Below are positions 1 through 10,504 of a stretch of 64,000 nucleotides of DNA, in pieces; within the stretch, counting starts at the first letter, position 1; each line of letters starts with the position of its first letter. The DNA comes from Pseudomonas knackmussii B13 (GTDB taxonomy: Bacteria; Pseudomonadota; Gammaproteobacteria; Pseudomonadales; Pseudomonadaceae). Under the pieces are notes generated by a model that saw nothing but the letters and a program-made list of their open reading frames with translations, did not search any database and was not told the DNA's origin. The stretch is taken from positions 4,037,501 to 4,101,500 of the forward strand of contig NZ_HG322950.1 of assembly GCF_000689415.1 (NCBI RefSeq). The letters are read 5' to 3'. Both the position numbers and the translations under genes were made by a program.

Positions 1-319
1 CGGTCATGCAGAAGCGTTCGCCCCACTCCGGCTCACGGCAGGTGCCTTCGTCGTAGTGGCACTTCTCCGGGCTCATGATGCAGCTGTCGCACTGCGCCAG
101 CTTGGTGAAGCACGGGTAGCAGTAGCCCTGGCTGAAGCTCTTCTTGGTCTTGCGTCCGCAATGGCAGCAGTTGATCTCGCCGAGGAACTCCAGGCGAATC
201 GTCTTGCCGAGCAGGGGGTTGACCGGAACTTCCGCCTCGCCGAGGCGGAAGGCGTACTGCACGGGGCTTTCAAGGCGCGCCGACATCTTGCTCAGGGCGC
301 CGCGTCCAAGCTCCTGCAT
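1..319 (-). CDS. DUF2797 family protein (N-terminal part; runs off the window)
   Basis: Only the first 106 or so codons are present; the gene continues leftward beyond base 1. The visible part carries two Cys-rich patches (INCCHCGRK near residue 52 and YCYPCF near residue 68, then CDSC and further Cys), a probable zinc-binding arrangement that is typical of DUF2797 proteins. The function of the family is unknown to me. The ATG at 319 overlaps the stop of the DUF1315 gene by one base (TGATG), so the two are probably translationally coupled. The gene order DUF2797, DUF1315, rhomboid matches PAO1 PA3085 onward as I recall it. Confidence 0.8.
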   Translation of the reverse strand, partial: MQELGRGALSKMSARLESPVQYAFRLGEAEVPVNPLLGKTIRLEFLGEINCCHCGRKTKKSFSQGYCYPCFTKLAQCDSCIMSPEKCHYDEGTCREPEWGERFCMT

Positions 320-579
320 CAGTGCAGGGTGTTGGTCGAGAAGAGGATGTTCGGGATCGGCTCGTCGTGCGAGGCGCACTCCTGCGGGCCCATGTAGCCG
401 GTGCGCTGGTCTTCCGGGAGGTTCTTCAGCTCCCAGGCGATCACCGCCTGCAGCGACAGCTCCTTCTGCTCCTGGGTCAGCTTGCGGCCGTCAGGCCACT
501 TGCCGATCTCCACGGCGAGCTTGAGGCTCTCGTAGAGCTCGGGAGTGATGTTCTGGATCATTTCGGCGAAGGACGACAT
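319..579 (-). CDS. DUF1315 (YeaC-like) small protein
   Basis: This encodes an 86-residue soluble acidic protein starting MSSFAEMIQNITPELYESLK. The length and the ending (GPQECASHDEPIPN near the C terminus) fit the YeaC/DUF1315 family, whose role is not established. The ATG at 579 is chosen because family members begin there; a longer in-frame reading is rich in Arg and Pro and looks non-coding. It is followed directly by the DUF2797 gene with a one-base overlap. Confidence 0.85.
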   Translation of the reverse strand: MSSFAEMIQNITPELYESLKLAVEIGKWPDGRKLTQEQKELSLQAVIAWELKNLPEDQRTGYMGPQECASHDEPIPNILFSTNTLH

Positions 580-670
580 GGGCCGACTCCTGCTGTAGGG
601 CAAAGCCGGCATTCTACCGGGCCGGGCGCTTCGGCGCACGGGCGCAGGTCAGACGGTGCTCTCGGATATT

Positions 671-708
671 CGTAGAATGGGTTTCGCTTCGCTCAACGCC
701 ATCCTACG
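671..708. repeat. REP-like imperfect palindrome
   Basis: Imperfect inverted repeat between the rhomboid gene and the DUF1315 gene. Arms GTAGAATGG and CCATCCTAC flank a GC-rich centre with the common Pseudomonas string TTCGCTTCGCTCAACG. It resembles the short intergenic repeats scattered through Pseudomonas genomes. Its copy number cannot be judged from this window. Confidence 0.5.
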
Positions 709-716
709 CCGCCCCG

Positions 717-1583
717 TCACATCCCCTTGCGGCGAGCCAGCAGCCCGCCCAGTGCGCCGGTCGCGCAGCCGACCACCAGTCCGCCCACGTGCGCGCCATT
801 GGCGATGGAGCCGAAGCCGAGCAGGTCGATGACGCCCGACAGGCACACCAGCAGCCAGATCAGCATCATCCCCACCACCCCCTTGGGCAGGCGGTAGGCC
901 GGGGTCGGCGCCAGCAGCTGGAAGATCCAGCAGTGCCCGAGCAGGCCGTAGAGCACGCCGGACAATCCGCCGAACAGGCTCGGCCCGGAGACCATGTACT
1001 GCACGACGTTGGACACCAGGCCGACACCCAGGCTCAGGCCCAGCAGCATCAGGCCGCCCTGGCGGTACTCGATGCGCCGGCCCAGCTCCCAGTACCACAT
1101 GGCGTTCATCGCCAGGTGCAGCCAGCCGAAGTGCAACAGCATCGGCGTCAGCAGGCGCCACCACTGCCCTGCGGCCAGGCCGTCGGCCAGCGGAATGAAC
1201 ATCACGTGGTCGCTGCCGACCAGTTGGAAGTCCTGGAAGGTGAACCAGCGCAGGGTCGTCGGGTTGGCGCCCAGCAGCGTCACTGCGGCGACCACGAAGG
1301 TCACCAGCAGCACGGCTGCGGTCATCTTGCTCAGGCGCAGCTGTTCGAGGAAACCGGGGCCGCGCTGCGGCTTCCAGGCCGGCGCCGTCAACTCGGGATC
1401 GCCCTGGGGATAGCGCTGGTAGAGGCTGCGCACCTGCTCGGCGAGCTCCTCATTGGGTACCCAGAGCACCTGCTCGCCGGATTCCTCGCTAACTCGGAAG
1501 GGCACATTCAAGCGCTGCAGCAGGCCGACGAAACCGGCCAGGTCCTCGCTCAACGGCAGACGCATGGCTACCACTGCGGTCAC
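717..1583 (-). CDS. Rhomboid family intramembrane serine protease (GlpG-like)
   Basis: 288 residues. An N-terminal cytoplasmic domain of about 80 residues (MRLPLSEDLAGFV...) precedes six or so hydrophobic helices. The rhomboid signature is present: HLAMNAMWYW in helix 2, GLSGVLYG with the nucleophile at about Ser208, and NGAHVGG with the catalytic His at about 265. It should cleave membrane substrates inside the bilayer. The GTG start at 1583 overlaps the stop of the phosphatase gene (GTGA); an ATG seven codons further in is the alternative. It lies downstream of nadK and the phosphatase in one direction. Confidence 0.9.
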   Translation of the reverse strand: MTAVVAMRLPLSEDLAGFVGLLQRLNVPFRVSEESGEQVLWVPNEELAEQVRSLYQRYPQGDPELTAPAWKPQRGPGFLEQLRLSKMTAAVLLVTFVVAAVTLLGANPTTLRWFTFQDFQLVGSDHVMFIPLADGLAAGQWWRLLTPMLLHFGWLHLAMNAMWYWELGRRIEYRQGGLMLLGLSLGVGLVSNVVQYMVSGPSLFGGLSGVLYGLLGHCWIFQLLAPTPAYRLPKGVVGMMLIWLLVCLSGVIDLLGFGSIANGAHVGGLVVGCATGALGGLLARRKGM

Positions 1584-2563
1584 TGGTCCTCCTCAGGACG
1601 TTTCACATCCACCCAGACGAATTTGTCGCGCTGCAGGCGCGTTTCCTGGTCCAGCCGATAGGCCACCAGCTTGCCGTACATGACCGCGCTGTAGTCCAGG
1701 CAGGCCAGGTTCGGCCGGATCGGCGCCGGCGTGCCGCGGCGCCAGTAGTGGCCGACGAACAGCAGCGGCTGGTCGGCGCCGTAGCTCAGCAGCGAGGACT
1801 TCTGCTCTGCGCTCAGGCGCTCGCTGGCCACTTCGTCGGGCAGCGCGTCGGGCTGGAAGACGATGTCGCCATAGGTTTCGGGCTCGCGATCCTCTTCCCA
1901 GAACTTGGTGCGGAAGAAGGCACGGGTGTAGCCGTCGCTGCTGGTCAGCGTAAGACCCTTGGGCAGGCGCATGTCGGTGCCGCGCAGCAGGCGGTTGCAG
2001 GCCTGGTAGGCGAAGCTGCCATGCTCGGCGGAGGCCTGCAGGAACGCCTCGTCGATGCGACCGTCGGGGAATTGCTCGCGTAGCGCCTCGATCAACTCGC
2101 CATCCCAGCAGGCGTGGACCATGCGGAAGCGCCCGGCGTCGAGGAACAGCGGCAGGTCCTGGAACCAGGCGAGGAAGTCGCGCCAGTCGCCGGGATGCTG
2201 CTCGAACTGGTCGAGGGTTTCCTGGATCAGCCGGGCGTGCCGCGGCGTGTGCTCGCGCACGTACTGGCGACCGCTGCCGGGCGCTGCCGGCGTGGCCCAG
2301 CCGAGCAGGTTGAACTCGTGGTTGCCCATGATGCACAGGGCTTCGCCGGCGGTGACCATATCGTGCACCCGGTGCAGCGCCTCGCGGATGCGCGGACCGC
2401 GGTCGACGAGGTCACCGAGGAACAGTGCCTGGCGTCGCGGATGCCGCCACACGCCGCCCTGCAGGCGGTAGCCCATCTGCTCCAGCAGGCGGTCGAGGGT
2501 ATGTGCACAGCCGTGGACGTCGCCGATCAGGTCGTAGCCACGGCCCGGGTCGAGTTCGCTCAC
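1580..2563 (-). CDS. Calcineurin-like metallophosphoesterase (PrpA/ApaH-like)
   Basis: 327 residues. The three metal-binding signatures of the family are visible: GDVHGC at residues 14-19, GDLVDRGP at 50-57 and GNHE at 80-83, with a later GHYWRRG. This predicts a di-metal phosphohydrolase acting on a phosphoprotein or dinucleotide; the substrate cannot be assigned. It overlaps nadK upstream by four bases and the rhomboid gene downstream by four bases, so the three are likely one operon. Confidence 0.88.
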   Translation of the reverse strand: MSELDPGRGYDLIGDVHGCAHTLDRLLEQMGYRLQGGVWRHPRRQALFLGDLVDRGPRIREALHRVHDMVTAGEALCIMGNHEFNLLGWATPAAPGSGRQYVREHTPRHARLIQETLDQFEQHPGDWRDFLAWFQDLPLFLDAGRFRMVHACWDGELIEALREQFPDGRIDEAFLQASAEHGSFAYQACNRLLRGTDMRLPKGLTLTSSDGYTRAFFRTKFWEEDREPETYGDIVFQPDALPDEVASERLSAEQKSSLLSYGADQPLLFVGHYWRRGTPAPIRPNLACLDYSAVMYGKLVAYRLDQETRLQRDKFVWVDVKRPEEDQ

Positions 2564-3447
2564 TCGTTGCTCCCGAGGCGGCTGCCCCAGCCCAGCTTGG
2601 TCCGGCAGACCTCGTAGTAGTTGTGGTCGATCGGGTGGATCAGGCGCAGCTTGTGCGGCTTCTTGCTGACCGTGACGATGTCGCCGGGCGCGCAGGTGAA
2701 GTGGTTCTGCCCGTCGCAGGACACCTGCGGGTAGATCTGCATGTTCGGCGACACCACGATCTTCAGCTCGCTGTTGCCGTCGACCACGATCGGGCGGCCG
2801 GAGAGGGTGTGCGGGTACATGGGGACGATGACGATGGCATCGAGCTTGGGATGCATGATCGGCCCGCCGGCGGACAGCGAATAGGCGGTGGAGCCCGTCG
2901 GGGTGGCGACGATCAGGCCGTCGGCCTTCTGGCTGCAGACGAACTGGCCGTCGATGTGCAGCTCGAACTCGATCATCCGCGTCGATTTGCCCGGGTGCAG
3001 GACCACATCGTTGAGCGCGTCGCCCTGGCCGATGGACTCGCCGTGGCGGCGCACCTGGGCATCGAGCAGGAAGCGGCTCTCGACGATGTACTGGCCGCCG
3101 AGGACCTCGGCTACCTTGGTCTCCAGTTCGTCCGGGCGGATGTCGGTGAGGAAGCCGAGGCTGCCGCGGTTGATGCCCAGCACCGGCACCTTGTGCCGGG
3201 CCAGTGCGCGCGCCGCGCCAAGCATGCTACCGTCGCCGCCGACCACGATGACCAGGTCGCAGATCTCGCCCATGATCTTCCGCGAGCAGGTCTGCAGGCC
3301 ATGGCCGGGAAGCACTTCGGCGATGGTGTCCTCGAGGATCACATGCAGGTGCCGCTCGGTGAGGAAGCGCTTCAGGCGGCGGATGGTTTCCAGCACCTGG
3401 GTGCTGCCAAGGCGGCCGATGATGCCGATATTGCGAAAGGGTTCCAT
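2560..3447 (-). CDS. nadK: NAD kinase
   Basis: 295 residues, the usual length in Pseudomonas. It phosphorylates NAD to NADP in the cytoplasm. The phosphate-binding GGDGSMLGAAR motif starts near residue 70, followed by NRGSLGFLTD and TPTGSTAYSLSAGGP, all diagnostic of NadK. The ATG at 3447 is chosen because MEPFRNIGIIGR matches the family N terminus and longer readings are Pro/Arg-rich. It overlaps the phosphatase gene, and the DUF1853 gene is divergent about 110 bp upstream. Confidence 0.95.
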   Translation of the reverse strand: MEPFRNIGIIGRLGSTQVLETIRRLKRFLTERHLHVILEDTIAEVLPGHGLQTCSRKIMGEICDLVIVVGGDGSMLGAARALARHKVPVLGINRGSLGFLTDIRPDELETKVAEVLGGQYIVESRFLLDAQVRRHGESIGQGDALNDVVLHPGKSTRMIEFELHIDGQFVCSQKADGLIVATPTGSTAYSLSAGGPIMHPKLDAIVIVPMYPHTLSGRPIVVDGNSELKIVVSPNMQIYPQVSCDGQNHFTCAPGDIVTVSKKPHKLRLIHPIDHNYYEVCRTKLGWGSRLGSNE

Positions 3448-3555
3448 GAGACTTCCTGACGGCGGTGCAAGGCGGGAATGCATGGAATTATGGGGGAAAC
3501 CCCCGAACAGCGGCAAACCCGCGCGGTTGCTGCACCCAGGGGCTAGGCTGCACAG

Positions 3556-4500
3556 ATGACCTCGACCACCGACCTGCTTGACGAATTGCTCGCGGAACTG
3601 CGCCACCCGCAGGTTCGCGACCTTGCCTGGACACTCCTCTCCCCGCCCCTGCTGGCCCGGACCGATCGCCCGCAGCGCCATCCGCTGGCGGCCAGTCGCT
3701 GGCTGGCCCAGCCGCAACACCTGGCCGACTGGCTGCGCCAGCAGGATCGCGCGCCCGAAGCATTGGTCAACCAGCTGCAGGCCGCTCCGCAACAGCGCCT
3801 GGGCCGTTACTACGAGCGGCTCTGGCAATTCGCCCTGGAGCAAGCGCCGGACCTGCGCCTGCTCGGCGCCAACCTGGCGGTGCGTGACGACGGCCACACC
3901 CTGGGCGAGCTGGACCTGCTGCTGCAGGACGACGACGGCCTGCACCACCTGGAGCTGGCCATCAAGCTCTACCTCGGACCGGCACGCCAAGGGCCGCACG
4001 AATGGCTCGGCCCGGGCGCGGAAGACCGCCTGTCCAACAAGCTGCGGCACCTCTACGAGCACCAGTTGCCGTTGTCTTCCAGCGAGCAGGGACGGGCCGT
4101 GGTGCGCACCTTGAGCCCGGAGCCGGTGCAGTCCGCCCTCTGGCTCGGCGGCTACCTTTTCTATCCCTGGCCCGGCGAATGCGACGAGCCGGACGGCGCC
4201 AACCCGGAGCACCTGCGCGGCAGCTGGCTGCATCGCCGAAACTGGCCGCTGTATCGCGCCCAGGGCAGCGGCCGCTGGCAACCCCTGCCCCGCACCGAAT
4301 GGCTGGCGCCGGCGCGCAAGGAAGCGGCGGATTGCTGGTCGGAGTCAGCCTTCGACGCCTGGCTGGAAACGCTCGCGGAGGATGCCTTCCCGCAGCTGCT
4401 GGTGCGCCTGGAGGAACGCGCGGGTGTCTGGCACGAGGCGGAACGGTTGTTCCTCGTAGGCGACGAGTGGCCCAGGGTGCACAACGGCTACAACCGCTAA
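3556..4500 (+). CDS. DUF1853 family protein
   Basis: 314 residues with no signal peptide or membrane segment. It resembles the DUF1853 family: a PD-(D/E)XK-like core is suggested by GELDLLLQDDDGLHHLELAIKL near residues 117-137, which has the E-x-D ... ExAxK spacing of nuclease-fold proteins. That catalytic reading is inference; the family is uncharacterised as far as I know. It is divergent from nadK, and the intergenic gap presumably holds both promoters. Confidence 0.82.
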   Translation: MTSTTDLLDELLAELRHPQVRDLAWTLLSPPLLARTDRPQRHPLAASRWLAQPQHLADWLRQQDRAPEALVNQLQAAPQQRLGRYYERLWQFALEQAPDLRLLGANLAVRDDGHTLGELDLLLQDDDGLHHLELAIKLYLGPARQGPHEWLGPGAEDRLSNKLRHLYEHQLPLSSSEQGRAVVRTLSPEPVQSALWLGGYLFYPWPGECDEPDGANPEHLRGSWLHRRNWPLYRAQGSGRWQPLPRTEWLAPARKEAADCWSESAFDAWLETLAEDAFPQLLVRLEERAGVWHEAERLFLVGDEWPRVHNGYNR

Positions 4501-4513
4501 CGCTGCCATTGCG

Positions 4514-4583
4514 TTGTAGGAGCGAGTTTGCTCGCGAAGCGCCGCCGCAGGCACATCGTTCGCGAGCAAGCTCGCTCCTACGA
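4514..4583. repeat. Paired REP elements (REPIN-like)
   Basis: Two copies of the Pseudomonas REP core face each other: TGTAGGAGCGAGTTTGCTCG at about 4515-4534 and its inverted partner CGAGCAAGCTCGCTCCTA at 4563-4580, separated by about 25 bp. Each copy is itself a small palindrome (GAGC...GCTC). This is the classic REP doublet mobilised by RAYT transposases. It lies between two convergent genes, and its right end reaches the stop region of the next gene. Confidence 0.85.
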
Positions 4584-5522
4584 AAGCAGTGGTCGCAGAC
4601 GTTCTTCCATGGCGCGCCGCCCCTGCAAGCCGCCGCTGTGCACGGCGATCAGGCGACTGCCTCGCGGCACCCGCCCGGCGACAACTTCGTCATGCAGCGC
4701 AAGCAGCAGCTTGCCTGTGTAGAGAGGGTCCAGCGGCACGCCGCAGCCTTTCTCGAAGTCAGCCATGAAGCGCGCCAGAGGCGCATCGACCTTGCCGAAC
4801 CCACCACGACTGGCATCCAGCAACCGGTAGCCGATATCGCCGTGCCCGGACTCCGTCAGCAGCCGCGGCAGCATGGCCTCGACGCCATGCCCAGGCGGCA
4901 CCGCGAGCGCACCGACGACGGGATGCGCACCCGCCTCGCCCAACACCAGCCCGGCCAAGGTGGTGCCAGTGCCGCACGCTGCCCAAAGCTGGTCGTAATC
5001 GGGCCAGCCCAGCTCCGACAGCTGCTCGCGCAGCGCAGTCAGCAGATCGGCACATCCCAGCGCACCGGGCAGCCCGCCCCCGCCTTCGTCTACTGGCAGC
5101 AGCTGCGGATAGCGCTCCCGCCAAGGCAGCCAGAAGCCCTCGGCATGACGTTCGCGATAGCCGGCGTAACCGAGCCAGTGCAGTTGGATGCCGAACTCGC
5201 GCAGGTCGCGCACGGTCGGGGTGTCCTGCTCGTTACCGCGCAGCAGGCCGACCGTTTCGAAGCCGAATCGCGCACCGGCGGCTGCCAGCGCGTGCAAATG
5301 ATTGGAATGGGCGCCGCCCAGGCTCATCAATCCGGACAGGCCCTGCTCGGCTGCCTGACGCAGATAGGGCGCGAGCTTGAACCACTTGTTGCCCGAAACC
5401 AGCGCATCGACTTGATCCAGACGCAGAAGCGCCAGCTCGACGCCCGCGCCTTCGAGCCAGTCCAGATGAACGGGGTGCAGCGGCGGACGCGGCCGCCAGT
5501 CGGGGAACAGCAGGCCAGCCAT
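4578..5522 (-). CDS. PLP-dependent ACC deaminase / D-cysteine desulfhydrase family protein
   Basis: 314 residues with a fold-type II PLP enzyme pattern. SGNKWFKL near residues 43-50 holds the Schiff-base Lys, LGGAHSNHLHALA near 68-80 resembles the substrate/cofactor loop, and CGTGTTLAG near 162 is the phosphate-binding loop. This fits 1-aminocyclopropane-1-carboxylate deaminase/D-cysteine desulfhydrase proteins; sequence alone does not separate those activities. The start ATG directly follows the stop of the upstream coiled-coil gene (TAGATG), indicating coupling. Confidence 0.85.
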   Translation of the reverse strand: MAGLLFPDWRPRPPLHPVHLDWLEGAGVELALLRLDQVDALVSGNKWFKLAPYLRQAAEQGLSGLMSLGGAHSNHLHALAAAGARFGFETVGLLRGNEQDTPTVRDLREFGIQLHWLGYAGYRERHAEGFWLPWRERYPQLLPVDEGGGGLPGALGCADLLTALREQLSELGWPDYDQLWAACGTGTTLAGLVLGEAGAHPVVGALAVPPGHGVEAMLPRLLTESGHGDIGYRLLDASRGGFGKVDAPLARFMADFEKGCGVPLDPLYTGKLLLALHDEVVAGRVPRGSRLIAVHSGGLQGRRAMEERLRPLLS

Positions 5523-6899
5523 CTACCGCGAAGTCACTCCGCGCAGACGACCGACATTCTTGTGCCGGCTGCAGCAGTTGCTTTCGCCTTCGACGAAGCG
5601 CCCGGGGGTATCCACGCGGTCGATCGGCAATGCACAGCGCTCGCCGTTGGACAGCCGACCGTCGCAGGTCGGTTGCTGGTAGTGGGCCAGCCACTGGCAG
5701 TACTGGCTTTCCGAGACGAAGCACTTGGCCGCGGCGTAGGCCATGGGATTTTCCTGGTAGCGGGCGATGTCCTGCAGCGCAATGGTCAGGTGCCCGGCGC
5801 CGGGATGGTAGACGACGAAGATCACGCCCAGCTCGGAGAGGCGCGCCAGCGCCGCGTTGTCATCTGCCTTGGCGGCCTGCGCGGCAAGCTCCTGGCGCAG
5901 TGACTCGTTATCCCGCTGCAGCTGTTTGTCCAGCTCGTTGCGATAGCTCAGCTCGGCATCGCGAATGGCCAACTGCTCCTTGTAGTGCGCAGTGACCGAC
6001 GCGACCTTGGCATCGGCTTCGGCCGCGAACTGGGCACGCAGTTCGTCCAGCTCGGCGCGACCTTGTTGCTCGATACTGCGTAGCTGCGCAGTGAGCTCTT
6101 CGCGCCCACGCTGGAAGCCGCTGAGGCGCTCGTCGAGCTCCTTGCGCAGCTCCGCATTGATCTCTTCTTCACGCGAAAGTCCCAGGCGCAGCGCCGAAAG
6201 CTCGGCCTGCAGGACCTGCAATTGCTCCTCGGCGCTCAGGCGCAGGCGCTGGACCTCGTCCTGGTGCTGCTGGCTGAGGCTGGACAGCCGCGACTCCTGC
6301 TGGCTGAGCAACTCGGCGGTCTTCTGCTGGTGTTCCTCGAGCATCGCCTGGGCCAGCTTCTCGGCCTCCTCGCGAGCCGCTTCGGCCGGGGCGTACCACT
6401 GGTGCTCGGCGGCCATCTGCAGGCGCTCCGGCGCCACCACGGCCGGCTCCTCCTCGGCCAGGATGCCGAGCTGGTTGCGCTTGATGGCGTCGCGCATCAT
6501 CACCAGGTGGTTGCTGCCCGCTACCAGGCTCGGGTCCCACAGGTGCATCTGGTGCCAGGACACCGGGCATTGGCTGCGGCAGGCCAGGCGGATCGGCCCT
6601 GCGCCCATGTCCGGCCCGCGCCCGGCGCGCTCGGCGAGCTTGCGCAGCGGCAGGTTCCAGCCCCGGTCGGCCTCGCCCTTCTCGTCGAAGTCCAGGTAGA
6701 AGAACACGGTGGCCTTGACCAGCAGGCGCGGGTTGATCAACACGTAGGCCAGGCGCATCTGCTGGTCGGCGTATTCGGGGATGTGCACCACGTTGTCCAG
6801 CAGAGCCTCGAACTCCGGGTAGAGCATTTGCTTGCAGACCCCGTGATCATTGAAGAAGACCACGGCCTCTACCATTTGCGGCTTCTTCTGAATGCTCAT
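5523..6899 (-). CDS. Conserved coiled-coil protein with C-terminal Cys cluster
   Basis: 458 residues, corresponding by position to PAO1 PA3091. About 170 N-terminal residues form a globular region (MVEAVVFFNDHGVCKQML...). A long heptad-rich segment from about residue 190 to 375 is dense in Glu, Gln and Leu and is a clear coiled coil. The C-terminal region carries spaced Cys (KCF, QYCQW, TCDG, RCALP, NCCSRH) that could bind metal. No catalytic motif is recognised and I assign no function. The start at MSIQKKPQM follows the family pattern. Confidence 0.8.
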   Translation of the reverse strand: MSIQKKPQMVEAVVFFNDHGVCKQMLYPEFEALLDNVVHIPEYADQQMRLAYVLINPRLLVKATVFFYLDFDEKGEADRGWNLPLRKLAERAGRGPDMGAGPIRLACRSQCPVSWHQMHLWDPSLVAGSNHLVMMRDAIKRNQLGILAEEEPAVVAPERLQMAAEHQWYAPAEAAREEAEKLAQAMLEEHQQKTAELLSQQESRLSSLSQQHQDEVQRLRLSAEEQLQVLQAELSALRLGLSREEEINAELRKELDERLSGFQRGREELTAQLRSIEQQGRAELDELRAQFAAEADAKVASVTAHYKEQLAIRDAELSYRNELDKQLQRDNESLRQELAAQAAKADDNAALARLSELGVIFVVYHPGAGHLTIALQDIARYQENPMAYAAAKCFVSESQYCQWLAHYQQPTCDGRLSNGERCALPIDRVDTPGRFVEGESNCCSRHKNVGRLRGVTSR

Positions 6900-7124
6900 G
6901 CATGGACCTCTGGCCAGTACGGAGAACGCAGTGGAGGACGCCTTGCGGCGGCGTCTGACAGGGGGCTGGAGCCCGGCTGGAGGCAAGTCTAGGGGAAATA
7001 CGGCGGCCGGCAATGTGACTGGGTTGGCACTCGACCCGCCGGCAGTAGGAAGGGGATGTACGACACGACCAAAAGTGTGAAGCGGTCGCCGCTTCGCTCA
7101 TGCGGCGGCCGCCAACCCCCGGGA

Positions 7125-7142
7125 CGAGGGCCGCAGCCCTCG
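7125..7142 (-). terminator. Hairpin downstream of fadH
   Basis: CGAGGGC-CGCA-GCCCTCG forms a perfect seven-pair stem just past the fadH stop. There is no U tract, so it is a weak candidate terminator or simply a stabilising 3' hairpin. The rest of the 254-bp gap between fadH and the coiled-coil gene shows no gene. Confidence 0.35.
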
Positions 7143-7153
7143 CCCCTCCGGAA

Positions 7154-9262
<2,109 letters not shown>

Positions 9263-9383
9263 CTAAGCAGCACCCGAGCCCCACTCAATGATCGAAAATG
9301 ACAAGTTACTGATCCTAGATGACACCCCGACTTGGCAAGTGCCGGCGTCTCCCCTACCCTGACGGACAGTCCCGGAGCAACGC

Positions 9384-10502
9384 ATGCGCAAGCTGATCTT
9401 CCTCGTCCTGATCACCCTCTTCGCCGGTTACGCCGGCTGGGCCGAACGGCGTCCGGTCGGCCACTACCTTTCCGACCTGCGCAGCCAGGTGGTGCTGAAC
9501 GTCGGCGCACCCTCCGAACGCGGCAACCTGCTGGGCATCCAGCCCGAACTCTTCAACGGCGACTACCAGAGCGCCGCGCGCCTGCGCCTGAAACTCGCCG
9601 CCTATCTGCAGAAGGCCCGCGAAGCGAACCTGCTCGGCCCGCGCACCGTGGTGGTGTTTCCCGAGCACATCGGCACCTGGCTGGTCGCCGCCGGCGAGAA
9701 GCCCGAGGTCTACAGCGCCACGAACCTGAACGACGCCATGCGCTGGATGGCCATCAGCAACCCGCTGAAGGTGGCGCGCGGCTGGCTCTCCGCCAAGGGC
9801 CAGGACCGCCTCGCCGACGCCCTGTTCCGCATGAAGGCGGTGGACATGGCGCACGACTACCAGAGCATCTTCGGCAGCCTCGCCCGGGAATTCGGCGTGA
9901 CCCTGGTGGCCGGCTCCATCGTCCTGCCCAACCCCTGGGTCGAGGACGGCGTGCTGCGCACCGGCAACGGCCGCCTGTACAACGTCAGCCTGGTGTTCGG
10001 CGCCGACGGCCAGCCCCTCGGCGAGCCACAGCGCAAGGTCTACCCTATCGACTCCGAGAAAGGCTTCATCCGCGCCGGCCACAGCGACAACCTGCAAGTA
10101 CTGGAAACCCCTGCCGGTCGCCTCGGCGTGCTGATCTGCGCCGACAGCTGGTATCCGATCAACTACGCGGTGCTCGCCACTTCCAAGGTAGAGCTGATCG
10201 CGGTGCCGGCCTTCCTTTCCGGCAACGATCAGTGGCGCCAGCCGTGGCACGGCTACAACGGCGCGGCGACACCCGCCGACGTGCAGCTCAAGCCCGGCGA
10301 GCTCAGCGAAGGCGAGGCCTGGGAGCGTCTGTCCCTGCCCGGCCGCCTCGGCACCAGCGGCGCCCATGCCGGCATCACGGTATTCCTCCGCGGCCAGCTC
10401 TGGGACCTGGGCAGCTCCGGCCCCGGCATGGTGGTCGGCGGCAGCTCGCACCAACTGGCCGAAGACGGCCCGGGCGCGCGCCTGATCAACCTGTGGCTGT
10501 GA
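9384..10502 (+). CDS. Carbon-nitrogen hydrolase (nitrilase superfamily), membrane-anchored or exported
   Basis: 372 residues. The N terminus MRKLIFLVLITLFAGYAGWA is a signal peptide or anchor, unusual for a nitrilase. The Glu-Lys-Cys catalytic triad is visible: FPEHIGTWL near residue 93, QRKVYPID near 217 and LICADSWYP near 252. An amide or nitrile bond outside the cytoplasm is the likely target; the substrate is unknown. Only two bases separate its stop from the AraC gene, so they form an operon and the regulator may act on the fadH/nitrilase region. Confidence 0.85.
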   Translation: MRKLIFLVLITLFAGYAGWAERRPVGHYLSDLRSQVVLNVGAPSERGNLLGIQPELFNGDYQSAARLRLKLAAYLQKAREANLLGPRTVVVFPEHIGTWLVAAGEKPEVYSATNLNDAMRWMAISNPLKVARGWLSAKGQDRLADALFRMKAVDMAHDYQSIFGSLAREFGVTLVAGSIVLPNPWVEDGVLRTGNGRLYNVSLVFGADGQPLGEPQRKVYPIDSEKGFIRAGHSDNLQVLETPAGRLGVLICADSWYPINYAVLATSKVELIAVPAFLSGNDQWRQPWHGYNGAATPADVQLKPGELSEGEAWERLSLPGRLGTSGAHAGITVFLRGQLWDLGSSGPGMVVGGSSHQLAEDGPGARLINLWL

Positions 10503-10504
10503 GC

